Of a stretch of 64,000 bases of DNA, positions 53,937-64,000 are shown one piece after another. The DNA lies in NCBI GenBank assembly GCA_026770025.1, contig JAMXDE010000003.1, positions 2,294,001 to 2,358,000 on the forward strand, written 5' to 3'. How positions within the stretch are numbered: position 1 is the first letter of the stretch; each line of letters begins with the position of its first letter. This stretch comes from Craspedostauros australis. Its lineage: Eukaryota > Bacillariophyta > Bacillariophyceae > Mastogloiales > Achnanthaceae. A program made the translations under genes and the position numbers. The notes beneath the pieces were generated by a model. The model worked only from the letters and a program-made list of their open reading frames with translations. It had not been told where the DNA came from and made no database searches.

Positions 53937-55616
53937 TCATTGCACGACCGTGAATTTTCTACCTTTGCAGCCAATTTCCAGCTTGTTGTCCCTGTCGTAC
54001 CGCGCATAGCAGCCGTGCACCTTCTTGCAGTACTCGACTTCGGTTTTGAAATCGTTGCTCATGCTGTTGCTTTGATGCAGGGCGAAGGCATATTCGGAGC
54101 GCGTGTCGTTGAGTTCCGTGGCGAAATTCATTTGCAAACCGAGGCCACCGTAATCGTGTGATGACTTTTTTTCTCGCGTCGTGGACCAGATGATGGGCTG
54201 GTCCTTCATTTCCATGAGGTGCTCGCGAGCATGACCTTGGGTGACGTTATTCTTGCGGAAGTATTGGTTGGTTTCGGGTCCGTACGCTCTATCCGTGTCG
54301 ATGTAGCCAGTGGCGTTGTTGCAAACTTTCTTCATGATGCCGGTGTGATAGTAGTCCTCGTATGTTTGCACCAGGGCGTACCACAGCCCAGGTTGATCTG
54401 CCATACGTATGGTTTGATTGCATGGCGGCGAATTTCAGATGAAGAAACGATCGGAGAAGCCAATGGTTGGAGCAATTGAGTTGTGAGAGGTTGGACAAAG
54501 CAACCCTGTAACACTCGCATATTTGATGCAATGATTACATGCTCCATTCATGAGATGGTCTTCAAGCAACAAACAAGCAAATCAACAAACACTGACGAAG
54601 GGCTTCCGCAAGAAATTAACAGAGTGTCATACACGCAGACACGTACCACTGTGTTCCCAACTGTATATGGGCACTCCGTTTCTGTAAGTCATCGGGAAAT
54701 TGCCTTTGGGACACAGCCCAAGAGCGAATTTATGCCAATTCTCCAACAGGTTGTGACTAAACGGCGAGTTCTTGATCAAGTACGCGTAGGTGGAGAAGGT
54801 GAAGTACCGCGCATGGTTGTCGGTGGGCAGGAAAACGCTGGGCGTTTGGTTGTAGAGCTCGAATTCACGCAGGAAGGATTCCAAGGGCCGTGCCATATCG
54901 CGAAAGACGTGATCCAGATCGCCGTACAGGATCCAGTCGTAGTTGTGCAGGAGAGCCTGCGATTGCGGGACGCGATTCCACGCTCCAAAGTTGAGCCACG
55001 GCGCCTTCTTTTTCTGCTGCTGCGTGTAGTCGGCCGTCATGTTGAAGACAAAGTCGTATCCCCAGATGTTGGCGTAGCAGGCCTTGTTGACGACGTTGTC
55101 GAATTCCTTGAGCGTGCTGAGTTTGCCGTTTGGTTGAAGTTGCGGCACGAAGGACGCCAGGAGGGCTATCCTGGGCCTCTGTTTGCTGCTGCCGTCATGC
55201 GAGGGATCGGTCGCCACATCGCCGTGAAGTTGAGCGGGACTCTGAGCATCATAGCCATCATGTCCCTGCTGTTCAATGACATAGACCGGCGAATCGCGGA
55301 GGCTGAGCACCTTGAGATTGGCGACGAAGCAGACGATGATGAAGACGTAGGTGAGGATCGCCTTGGCCGTCAGCTTTTCCATTCCATCATTTCTGGCACC
55401 GTCATGCCTCCCGGCTGTGATAGTTCGGCCGACTCTGGAAGTGGCATTGTGCGTACTGCTCTTCAAGTGCCTGCTTTTGTCCATTCCATTGTTCGTGCTG
55501 CTCTGGGTGTTGATGCTCATGTTGGTGTGGTTCGTGGAGTCTTCCATGCCATTGCTGTTGCCAACGCTGCGCTGCGATGCCACGGAGTGCGTGCTGCGGA
55601 GGTCTCCTTTCCTCAT
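53937..55616 (-). CDS. Golgi-type glycosyltransferase, GT34-like, copy 3
   Basis: Exons 55616-54647 and 54397-53937 encode 476 residues. The N-terminal cytosolic part is longer (about 80 residues, Ser/Asn/Thr-rich) before a signal anchor at about 86-104. The core reads RIALLASFVPQLQ, NKACYANIWGYDFVF, APWLNFGAWNRVPQ and YGDLDHVFRDM (Asp233 and Asp235). The 249-nt intron (GTACGT; TGGCAG) is at the same position and phase as in copies 1 and 2, joining WEHS to DQPGLWYALV. Exon 2 ends CKGRKFTVVQ. It has diverged more than copies 1 and 2 have from each other, so it is the oldest branch of the cluster or a differently constrained member. Confidence 0.85.
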
Positions 55617-56144
55617 CTTGATATTGCTATTGCTATAGCGATTGCTGCTGCTTTTGCTGTTGCTTTTGCTATGTTCCTATTGCCCACTGTGATGTTGATC
55701 CTGTTGTGCTTCCCTTTACACTTCCCATGGAATGAAAAAGAGAATGAAATGAAATGAACTGGTCTGGATGCATGTTTGTTCAATTCTTGAGACAGAGATG
55801 ATCCCTACGACCTCCTCCAGAGGTACTCTCTCGTGACCACAAGCCACCACCAACACGGAGGGAAAGATCTGGAAGTGCCCAGAAACAACTGAGAATCACA
55901 CAAGGCACTCGTGCTGGGAAACGATGATGACCAATGGGGGGTTCGAGTGGCTGTTTTTTGGGATGGCTGGCGACCCCAACCAATCAAACGTCTTAAAATG
56001 CATCATTGCCCCGAGCTCGCCATCCTATTGGGGGCAAATTGAGGGGAGCGTGGGCGAGTTATCCCTAGCCTTGTTGCCGTTGGGTTCTCATCTGGAACTG
56101 CGCAACGCAGATGATCTGCCTCTCCTGAACGGTCATTGTTGGGG
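55617..56144. other. 5' flank of glycosyltransferase copy 3
   Basis: A run of short TTGCTATTGCT-type repeats at 55.62-55.68 kb lies just upstream of the start. The rest shows nothing recognisable. Confidence 0.5.
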
Positions 56145-56270
56145 AAGATTCACGAACCAAGCTTTTGAAGCGCCCATGTCCACCAACCAGCCGGTTTTCA
56201 CAATACTTAGTGGCACAACAAGTTTGCATGTCTATGCGACATCTCACGGACACAGTTCAGAAATCGTGGA
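56145..56270 (+). repeat. Partial third copy of the inverted-duplication arm
   Basis: TTCACGAACCAA, TCCACCAACCAG, GTTTTCACA and GCGACATCTCACGGACACAG follow the order seen at about 47.99-48.10 kb. Similarity fades after about 56270. Confidence 0.65.
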
Positions 56271-57096
56271 TTCAATTTTATGAAAACTACTTGCGGTTGC
56301 CACAACCCCCAAAGGTATCATTCAGACTAATCCGAATCAATGTTTGTTGATCGCACTCGGACCACCTTATGGCCTGTCCTGTCCCGTATCACATCCAATC
56401 ATGTTCTGCAATGTGGTCTGTCCTGTCCCTACCCAACCATGGGTGTGAATGAGGGATCCGTGCATGACCAAAGACTATGGACTTTAGACTAAGTATATAT
56501 GGAAGATGGCAACGTGCCCTGAATGCCAAGGACACTTCGGAGTCACCTGAAAGGGAGAAACACTCAGAAAGAGAAATGAGATACAGCCCGCTTGTCACCC
56601 AAGAACAAGAATGACGACGCGCCAAGTGATGAAAGGTGATCACAGGCAACATGGAGATCGTGTGTATGATAATCGCTGAGGAATCAACGAAGATGTGGGA
56701 ATAGTCGATACAACACCGATGACAAGGTACGTGCGAGATGACAAGATGCACTACATGAATGTAGAATGAAGCATAGCTACTGAACTGCACAATGAAGTTC
56801 TATGAGAGAGCAAGATGGAGAGTGTAAGATGCAAGCAACGATGAAGTAAGAAAAAGCAGCCATGGATGCAATGAAGATCATGGGGTGCTACTACAGAATG
56901 TGCTTGCTATCGAAATGGAGTTGAGAAGAGACAATGAGATTGATCTTACAGTATTGAAACAGTCAAATCGAGAAACAGATTAGATTACTAGTATAACCCC
57001 GGATTTCCACCACATTTCGAATTGTTACGATTGAATTCCTATGTTTCCATCACCACCAACACATCAACAAACACCACTCTCACCATCACAACCACC
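56271..57096. other. Possible LTR and leader of an older copia-like element
   Basis: Purine-rich sequence with GAGAGA-type stretches, ending just before a gag-like start codon. Its composition resembles the LTR at 57.3-58.0 kb. It could be the 5' LTR of the element that owns the gag fragment at 57097, but no second copy is in the window to prove it. Confidence 0.3.
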
Positions 57097-57274
57097 ATGA
57101 GCTCCTTCTTGGGCAAGTCCGATCGCTGCATGATCATGTTCAACAGTAAGCATTTGAGCTGGAAGGCTTGGAGTGCGAAGTTCCTCGCCCGCACCAATCG
57201 CAAGGGCTATGGAGACTTGTATCTCAAGGACATGGAGGAGGTGAAGGTGAAGTCTGAGCCATTCAGTCCCTCTG
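57097..57274 (+). pseudogene. Gag N-terminal fragment of a third copia-like element
   Basis: The frame from the ATG at 57097 begins MSSFLGKSDRCMIMFN and continues with a WKAWSAKFLARTNRKGY segment, the W-x-x-W-x-x-K/R-F-L-A-R pattern common near the start of algal copia Gag proteins. It breaks at 57275, exactly where an LTR starting TGTCGAGATG begins. This reads as a gag split by the next element. The family naming is inference from the motif. Confidence 0.55.
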
Positions 57275-58023
57275 TGTCGAGATGTACATGTGAGTATATG
57301 TCAAGATGTACGTGTATATGTGCATCGTTCACCCGCTATTCTCTCATACGCACCTGGACGGTATAACTATACTCGTGTCGATAGTATGCTGTGATTCGTC
57401 AGAATTACAGGGGAAATGGAACACACGAAAAGGGGCAAGATTTCTGGAGGAAATTTGCAAATAACGATTTCTGAGAGAATCAGAAGATCGTCCGTCCATG
57501 CATCAATGGTACCAAGAGAATCTCGAGGTACCTCCCAACTAAACCTCAGATGACGATATCATCTGACAGACTACTGCATCACCAATGGAACGTGACATCT
57601 GGAGAGCAGAAGGACGCCTACTGACGTCGACAGGATGTCAACATGTCACCACGTCGACAGCTGTCTCCAAGTCAGAGCAGGAGGCGAAGATACGATGACC
57701 CATGAGATCATGGATACTGAAGGTAAACTTCAAATGGTAAGTACTCATGGAGTAGAAGTCAGTACTGAATGAACGGAGTGTCGAATGCGGAGTACGCATT
57801 GAACACGAAGCATCGTGTAGCACGAGTACACGATAGTGAGAGAAAGAGAGAGAGAGAATACAGAGAGGAGCGAGAGAGGATCTCGCGTACCGACTCATAG
57901 TCGGAGACCAAATCTACGAAACAGATTGAAGCGCCGAGAGCATCGGGCAAGAGAACGAACGGACACCGAGAGTATCGGAGTGCCAACGTAATGAAATAGC
58001 AAACAGACGACTATCAACCAACA
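57275..58023 (+). repeat. 5' LTR of the second copia element
   Basis: 749 bp from TGTCGAGATG to CAACCAACA, with TG...CA ends. The boundaries come from the break in the gag fragment, the match to the relic LTR at 48902-49636 and the following leader. The 3' LTR is outside the window, so the limits are approximate. Confidence 0.75.
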
Positions 58024-58150
58024 CCATCTTCCACGATCGTAGGTTACCGTGAGCGGAACTTGCCAACACGTTTATAAACGATAGATCAGGGCGAGCCCGC
58101 GAATCGTATCGTGCGAGGAAGACGAACATCATTCAAGAGCAGCAGACTGA
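58024..58150 (+). other. Leader between the 5' LTR and gag-pol
   Basis: CCATCTTCCACGATCG follows the LTR, where a primer-binding site is expected. It does not start with TGG, so a 3'-terminal tRNA primer is not evident; an internal tRNA fragment is possible. GAGCGGAACTTGCCAACA is shared with the relic copy. Confidence 0.5.
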
Positions 58151-61100
58151 ATGAGCGAGGAAGAGGAATTGAAAGAGATCCCTCTGTCCAATCCGACTAT
58201 CAAGAGAGAAGAAGGTGCGAGTGAGACTCCACCACGACAAGAGAAGGAAGCAGCCGCGGCTACTGTCCTATCAGGCGCAGACGCAAGCGCGATCGACGAG
58301 ACCGAAGAAGAACGGTCTGCAAGACTACATCGTAAGGAGAAGAGGATTCTCGAGGCGATCAAGCAAGAGGAGACTGGTGTGACGAAGAGCATTCGCACAG
58401 CCAAACAGGGTGGGAAAAGTGAGACACCACCAGGAGGAGAATTTGTGACGAAAACAATCTCCGCGCAACAACAGGCGAAAATCGAAGAATCGGTAACACA
58501 GAAACCGACGGAAATCAAGGGCGCGAGCGCACCAACGACGAAACAACGAACCAACATGGCGACATCAGCCAACGTGAACAAGCGACGCATCAAGGCGCCG
58601 ATGTTCAGCGGTGAACAGGAAGACTACAGCGCATGGGAGTCCCAAGCGAAGGCATACGCTCGTGCACAGAAGACGAGAGACGTGATGTTGGGCAAGACCA
58701 AGGTGCCAACAGTGAGCGAGATCGCGGCAGCCGCCGATGAAGACAAGGAAGCGATGGAGGAGATCTACGAGCTGGGATGCGACTGCTTCAGCGATCTGAT
58801 CCTCATGATGGATGCAGAGAAAGGAAAGGGCAAGCAGGCCATCCAGTACATCAACCAATGCATCTCCGACGACTACCCCGAAGGAGACGCACACGGAGCG
58901 TGGAACGTTCTCGCGGAGAAGTTCCGACCATCCGACGCGGTGACGAAGATCAAACTCAAGCGCCAATTCAACAACGAAAAGATGAAGAGAGACACGGACC
59001 CCGACATCTACATCACGCAACTCGAGAGTCTACGATCGCGTCTCCACGATGTCAAGTATGAGATCTCGGACGAGGAGATGATCATGCAAATCCTCAGTAC
59101 GGTGAGCGTGGAATACAAAACTCACATCGTGAACTTCCAACATCAACTCACGTTCAATCCGGAACTGGTTACCATCAACACGATCAGAGGAGTACTCCGC
59201 ACTGCATACGCCACGCACAGAGGAGGCAAGGCATACGTGGACGACTTCCAAGACAGTAACACGAAGAGCAACGACACCGGCTTCACAAGCACCGGTAACT
59301 TCAAGGGTACTTGTCACAACTGTGGCGTGTATGGCCATAGATCTGCCGATTGCCCAGAACGCAAGAAATCGAACAACAAGAAAAACAACAACAACAACAA
59401 CAACAAGATGAACGGAAAGCGCAACAAGGGAAGCGGCTTCAAGGGCAAGTGCAACTACTGCGGCATCTTCGGACATCGCGAGGCGGAGTGCCGAAAGAAG
59501 AAGTTCAACGAAAGCAAGAAGAACAACGAACAAGCCAACACGGCTACGGAAGGACACGACAAGAGCGGGCACGAGATGGTACTCTCAGCAAAGGACATGC
59601 CGCTCTGCATGTTGGTGTCTGACGACTACATCGAAGACTCCTTCTTCGATAACTTCGAGTACGTCGGGAGTGACGACGAAGTGCAGGACGATGAGATCGT
59701 CCCGGAGTGGCTCAGCGAGGAGCCAATCATCCACGAGGTGGATCCAAGACGCGAAGTGAGCTACGAATGCTGCTTCAACGCGCACGACCTGATCGGTTCA
59801 TACGGCGACGAAGCTGAGATGGACGACGAGGCCAACGATAGCGACATCGAAGAGGCCATGAGCGATGACGACGACGACGCCGACGAGGACGGCGCAGATG
59901 AAGACGAGACGAACGGCGGCGCAGCACCGCCTCCCCCAGCGGCAGGGAACAACAGATCGGGCATCTTCGACGAAGATGACAACAACGAATCCGAGGACGG
60001 CAATCATCCAAACGACAGCTTCAACCCAAACGAGCGTGTCGTCTACCCAGGGAACATCGACTTCCCACCTATTGAGGATCCCAACAGCGTCGACTACCTC
60101 CTCCGTCACAGCACCATCCCGAATGCAACAGCAACAGCATTGATAATCCAAAAGCAGCTCATCTTTGACGCCGTAATGGAAGCGGGGATGCGAATGTTCC
60201 CAGGAACCACACGAGGAGCACTCATGCCAATATGGGTGAACATGATGGGATCCATCCTATCCGAGCACTTCGAATCAATCGAAGAGATCCTCGTCAATGC
60301 GATCATCATCAATCGCATACTGGAAGCGAACGACTCGGAAACGATCCCAGAGACGGATCTGCATTACATCCTTGGAGGATGCATGCGCGTGCTCTTACGC
60401 GAGCGATCACGCGTCCACCCATACGATCCAGCCACAGGATCTCATCGGAACAGTACAATTCCATCGGACTACGCGCAACTACCCGATGACATGGATGACG
60501 GAGATCATCATCCTCCATACAACGAAGATGGAGTTCACGAAGACGACGACGACGGCAGCTTCGACGACGAGATAGCTGCGGCAGCTGTGAAGCAACTCCA
60601 CGAACTGAGCACCAAGTACAAGGACAAGGTCAACAAGGACACCTGGCTCGCCAACAGCGGAGCTTCGTGTCACATCGTCAATTCAGACGCCGCCCTCTTC
60701 AACGTGCGGCACATCAAGTCCTTCGTCCAAGTGGGAGACAGCACGAAACTGGACTCTCCCAAGATGGGATCCATTCGCTTGAAGGTCAAGCAGCGAGACA
60801 ACACTGGCCACATCATCCGGCTCGACGACGTGAAGTACACACCGAAAATGGCGGTGAACCTTTTCTCCACGAACAAGGCTCTGTACAACGGTTACCAGCT
60901 TGGTAACAACGGCATTCTGATGGACATCATCAACGGATCCGGAACGAAGATCGTGTTCGATCGAGTCTTCCCTACATCCAACGGATTCATCACGGGAGTG
61001 CAGATGCATCCCATCATGCCAACTGACGACGACAAAGTTTGCACAACCATCGTCAAGAATCCATCCAAGGAGATCAGCGCAGTGAACCTGCATCGAATGC

Positions 61101-64000
61101 TCGGCCACACGCCACTCGAGACCATGAAGCGGACGGCCGCTCAATATGGATGGAAGATTATCGGCGAGATGCCGGTATGTCGCGACTGCGCGGTCGCGAA
61201 CGCAAGAGTGAAGAACATCCCGAAGGCAACCATTCCAAGAGCGACTCGCCGTGGCGAACGGCTCTTCATTGACATTAGTTACACTAAACACATAAGCTTC
61301 GGAGATAAACGCTACTGGACCCTGATCGTGGACGACTGCACAGATCACTGCTGGAGTTTCTTTCTCAAGAACAAAAGTGATCAACCAGGATACATCAAGC
61401 GATTCGTCCAGACGATCAAGTCACAGACTGGTGACCAACAGATCACCTTCCGAGGTGACAATAGCGGAGAGAACAAATCCACGGAGGATATTCTCATCGA
61501 TGCAGGACTCAACGTAAAATTCGAATACACGGCATCGAACACGCCGCAACAGAACGGCAGAGTGGAACGCAAGTTCGCGTACCTCTACACCAAGATCCGC
61601 TCCATGCTCAACGGAGCACAGCTCGACGAAGAGTATAGGCATGGCCTGTGGGCAGCAGCTGCTAGCACTGCCACCGCCATCGCCAACATCACTGTAGCGA
61701 AGAACCAGAAGGAGTCACCACATCGACAATTCTTCGGCAACGATCCACCATATGCGGATGCACTCCGCACGTTTGGAGAGGTGGGTGTTGTGAAGACTAC
61801 CTATGGCGGGATTACCGCTAAACTCAAGAACAGAGGAGAAGAGATGGTGTTCATTGGATATGCACACCAACATGCATCAGGAGTCTACAACATGTACAGA
61901 CCATCGACCAAGTCACTCATCTGTTCACGGGACATCAAGTGGCTCAACCAATCATACGGACAGTTCCGTGGCTGGGCACCAGTACCGAACATATCCAACG
62001 AAACAGGAACAACGGACGCAGACGGCTTCACAACCATCGGACGGAAGGGAGCAACGCCAAGGACGGCAACGCGTCAAACATCAGAAGCGAAGAGAGTATC
62101 TTTCGCTGACAGCAACAGATACTACATCCTATCAGACAGCGATGATGAGGATAATGAGGACGACGGAGTAGTGACTCAACTAATCCAGAATGACAAGGAA
62201 GATTGGAGCGAATCCAATCGTGAGGATGACGAAATCCTACCCTCCGGCGACGAAGCCGATGACGAGATAGGTGTCACCCCTCCGAACACACCAGCGAGAT
62301 CTACACATGACACACCATCCAGATCTCCACCAAGCAAACCAAGCAAGCGTGACATAGCTAGAAAGGAGAGGATCCGACGTCACGAAGCACGAGGCAGGAA
62401 GGGAGAAGCTAATCCCAAGTCAACTGAAGGGAAGAGTATTCCCAGAGCTCTGCGCGAGCTCGCAGACTTCAACGAACGAGGTCGAAAGGAAGAAGGCTAT
62501 GAGAGCGACCCATCATCCAACGAGGCGAGTGACGAACTCAGCGACGAGATGATCGACGACTCCAACAACGAAACTACAGATGATGAAGAAATCGAAGACG
62601 AAGATGAAGAGATCGAGATCACTCATCATAGCACAACAGGACTGTACGGAATGAATGCAATCATTACCGAATCACCAGCGATCGACATCGGACTGTCGAT
62701 GCAGGACGAGAACAAGGAACCAGAGAAGCACATCGAACCTACAACGTTCGACGGAGCCTTCAATCACCCAGATCCTATCCATCGAAAGGGATACCGAGCA
62801 GCCATCAAGAAGGAGTTCGACTCCATGGATACACGCAAGGTGTATAGCAAGATCAAACGAGACGCCATCCCACGCGGCCGCAGATGCTGCAAGTGCAAAT
62901 GGGTCTTCAAGCTGAAGCGTGACGGCACACATCGAGCGCGGCTCGTTGCATGTGGCTATTCACAAGTCGCAGGAGTAGACTTCCAAGAGCATTACTCACC
63001 CGTCATCCATGACGTGACCTATCGGGTCATAATGGTGATTATGCTGATCAAGAAGATGGACTGCGCACTCGTCGATGTCGTAACGGCATTCCTACATGGA
63101 GACCTCGACGAGGAGATCTACATGAACTGTCCCAACGGGATGGATCATCAACCAGACGAAGCCCTGACCCTACACAAACCAATCTACGGACTTGTACAGA
63201 GCGCCAGGCAATGGTTCAAGATGTTGGTATCGACCCTCAAGAATATCAACTTCGAACAGAGCGCAGCAGACCCGTGCCTGTTCTACAGGAAGACGAACGA
63301 AGGAAGCATGATCGTGGCCATCTACGTGGACGATTGCTTCTGTTGCGGAGACTCCAAGGCACTGGAGACATTCCTGAAGGACATCCAAGGCAGAAAATTC
63401 AAGGTAACGATTGAGCGTGGACTCGGAGACTACCTCAGCTGCAACATCGAACTGAATCATGACAAGACTAGAGCGACATTGCGTCAACCACATCTCATCC
63501 GACACCTCATCGAAGAGTTCGGAACCAAGGTTGAGAAGATGCAACGCTATGGGACACCGGGAACCCCGGGCCAAATCATCGTACGACCATCCGAAGATAA
63601 CGGACTGCAGAAGGTCGGACCGGAAGAACATGCCGAATATCGCCGAGGCGTTGGTATGCTACTCTTCCTCATCAAGCACTCGCGACCAGATATCGCGAAC
63701 CCTGTGAGAGAACTCTCCAAGGTATTGATCGGGCCGACCAAGGCTGCAATGAAGGAGATGTATCGGATCATCAAGTATGTGATCGATACAAAGGACTATG
63801 GATTGAAGATCCATCCAGCGCGTCCAGACGACGACGGCTGGGACATGGAGCTCTTCTGCGATAGCGAATATGCAGGAGACAAGAACACGAGAATCAGCGT
63901 AGGAGGGTTCATCCTATACCTGTGCAAGGTACCAATCCTTTGGCGATCCAAAGCACAGAAGGCCGTCACACTCAGCTCATCCGAAGCAGAATACGTTGCC
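58151..64000 (+). CDS. Copia gag-pol polyprotein, 3'-truncated by the window
   Basis: Open for 1950 codons from an ATG preceded directly by a stop. Gag contains two zinc knuckles, CHNCGVYGHRSADC (about residue 388) and CNYCGIFGHREAEC (about 434). An acidic, partly helical insertion of about 380 residues follows. The protease motif reads WLANSGASCHIV at about 831-842, with Asn835 where the catalytic Asp should be. Integrase has its HHCC region (LHRMLGH...CRDC) and a DDE core (Asp1041, Asp1103 in RGDNSGEN, Glu1139 in NGRVERK). The RT has KWVFKLKRDG, VVTAFLHGDLDEEIYM and AIYVDDC (Asp1727). RNase H starts at LFCDSEYAG (about 1902) and the window ends in SSSEAEYVA. Apart from the protease residue every visible catalytic site is intact. 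Confidence 0.95.
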   Translation, partial: MSEEEELKEIPLSNPTIKREEGASETPPRQEKEAAAATVLSGADASAIDETEEERSARLHRKEKRILEAIKQEETGVTKSIRTAKQGGKSETPPGGEFVTKTISAQQQAKIEESVTQKPTEIKGASAPTTKQRTNMATSANVNKRRIKAPMFSGEQEDYSAWESQAKAYARAQKTRDVMLGKTKVPTVSEIAAAADEDKEAMEEIYELGCDCFSDLILMMDAEKGKGKQAIQYINQCISDDYPEGDAHGAWNVLAEKFRPSDAVTKIKLKRQFNNEKMKRDTDPDIYITQLESLRSRLHDVKYEISDEEMIMQILSTVSVEYKTHIVNFQHQLTFNPELVTINTIRGVLRTAYATHRGGKAYVDDFQDSNTKSNDTGFTSTGNFKGTCHNCGVYGHRSADCPERKKSNNKKNNNNNNNKMNGKRNKGSGFKGKCNYCGIFGHREAECRKKKFNESKKNNEQANTATEGHDKSGHEMVLSAKDMPLCMLVSDDYIEDSFFDNFEYVGSDDEVQDDEIVPEWLSEEPIIHEVDPRREVSYECCFNAHDLIGSYGDEAEMDDEANDSDIEEAMSDDDDDADEDGADEDETNGGAAPPPPAAGNNRSGIFDEDDNNESEDGNHPNDSFNPNERVVYPGNIDFPPIEDPNSVDYLLRHSTIPNATATALIIQKQLIFDAVMEAGMRMFPGTTRGALMPIWVNMMGSILSEHFESIEEILVNAIIINRILEANDSETIPETDLHYILGGCMRVLLRERSRVHPYDPATGSHRNSTIPSDYAQLPDDMDDGDHHPPYNEDGVHEDDDDGSFDDEIAAAAVKQLHELSTKYKDKVNKDTWLANSGASCHIVNSDAALFNVRHIKSFVQVGDSTKLDSPKMGSIRLKVKQRDNTGHIIRLDDVKYTPKMAVNLFSTNKALYNGYQLGNNGILMDIINGSGTKIVFDRVFPTSNGFITGVQMHPIMPTDDDKVCTTIVKNPSKEISAVNLHRMLGHTPLETMKRTAAQYGWKIIGEMPVCRDCAVANARVKNIPKATIPRATRRGERLFIDISYTKHISFGDKRYWTLIVDDCTDHCWSFFLKNKSDQPGYIKRFVQTIKSQTGDQQITFRGDNSGENKSTEDILIDAGLNVKFEYTASNTPQQNGRVERKFAYLYTKIRSMLNGAQLDEEYRHGLWAAAASTATAIANITVAKNQKESPHRQFFGNDPPYADALRTFGEVGVVKTTYGGITAKLKNRGEEMVFIGYAHQHASGVYNMYRPSTKSLICSRDIKWLNQSYGQFRGWAPVPNISNETGTTDADGFTTIGRKGATPRTATRQTSEAKRVSFADSNRYYILSDSDDEDNEDDGVVTQLIQNDKEDWSESNREDDEILPSGDEADDEIGVTPPNTPARSTHDTPSRSPPSKPSKRDIARKERIRRHEARGRKGEANPKSTEGKSIPRALRELADFNERGRKEEGYESDPSSNEASDELSDEMIDDSNNETTDDEEIEDEDEEIEITHHSTTGLYGMNAIITESPAIDIGLSMQDENKEPEKHIEPTTFDGAFNHPDPIHRKGYRAAIKKEFDSMDTRKVYSKIKRDAIPRGRRCCKCKWVFKLKRDGTHRARLVACGYSQVAGVDFQEHYSPVIHDVTYRVIMVIMLIKKMDCALVDVVTAFLHGDLDEEIYMNCPNGMDHQPDEALTLHKPIYGLVQSARQWFKMLVSTLKNINFEQSAADPCLFYRKTNEGSMIVAIYVDDCFCCGDSKALETFLKDIQGRKFKVTIERGLGDYLSCNIELNHDKTRATLRQPHLIRHLIEEFGTKVEKMQRYGTPGTPGQIIVRPSEDNGLQKVGPEEHAEYRRGVGMLLFLIKHSRPDIANPVRELSKVLIGPTKAAMKEMYRIIKYVIDTKDYGLKIHPARPDDDGWDMELFCDSEYAGDKNTRISVGGFILYLCKVPILWRSKAQKAVTLSSSEAEYVA

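Larger units (their letters stand above)
57275..64000 (+). mobile_element. Second Ty1/copia element, 5' part (runs off the window)
   Basis: The 5' LTR is 57275-58023, the leader 58024-58150, and a gag-pol frame is open from 58151 to the window end. The 3' LTR and target duplication lie outside. Gag with two CCHC knuckles and PR-IN-RT-RNase H order place it in copia, in a lineage distinct from the element at 30-39 kb, whose gag and LTR are unrelated. Confidence 0.93.

Noticed and set aside
58777..63707. Short plus- and minus-strand frames over the second copia element
   Set aside because: All lie in other frames of the continuous gag-pol frame that runs from 58151 to the window end.

Overview
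The window reads as nuclear DNA of a protist. The best fit is a diatom or a related stramenopile alga. The reasons are long, intron-poor genes with single short GT-AG introns, a membrane receptor that fuses a class III nucleotide cyclase to a cyclic-nucleotide phosphodiesterase, very large low-complexity proteins, and Ty1/copia elements with one long gag-pol frame. This placement is inference: no rRNA, organellar gene or species-specific marker is present.

Layout. 1-9.1 kb is poor in recognisable genes and holds a few weak, coding-like or decayed stretches (about 0.35-0.66, 0.9-1.56, 2.0-3.3 and 5.6-6.6 kb). 9.16-14.18 kb (minus) is one uninterrupted 1672-residue AAA-type ATPase with a helical-repeat C-terminus. 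15.6-16.5 kb (minus) is a small unrecognised spliced gene. 17.67-24.14 kb (plus) is a two-exon, 1999-residue protein with two kinesin-light-chain-like TPR arrays. 25.25-29.9 kb is a decayed non-copia retroelement (gag-like plus reverse-transcriptase-like frames with stops and shifts). A complete, recent copia element is integrated beside or within it at 30,096-39,232 (minus), with identical 688-bp LTRs and a GGGGG target duplication. 40.39-44.97 kb (plus) is the two-exon cyclase/phosphodiesterase receptor, 1443 residues. 45.6-55.6 kb (minus) carries three copies of a two-exon Golgi-type glycosyltransferase gene with the same intron position and phase. A 4.5-kb repeat-rich island lies between copies 1 and 2: two 20-bp minisatellites, an inverted duplication and a relic LTR. 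57.1-64.0 kb (plus) is a gag fragment of one copia-like element interrupted by a second, 5'-complete copia element whose open frame runs off the window.

How it works together. The host genes suggest membrane and cytoplasmic signalling (cNMP synthesis and breakdown in one receptor, an AAA/TPR signalling ATPase, a TPR scaffold) and a secretory-pathway sugar transferase family. Nothing in the sequence shows that these genes are co-regulated. Much of the rest is layered transposon history: old decayed retroelement, then a very young copia; older copia, then a second copia; and a relic LTR of the second family inside the repeat island.

All exon junctions were placed by eye from GT-AG sites and reading-frame or domain continuity. 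The junctions in the cyclase, TPR and glycosyltransferase genes are strongly supported because conserved motifs continue across them. Those in the small hypothetical genes are tentative.
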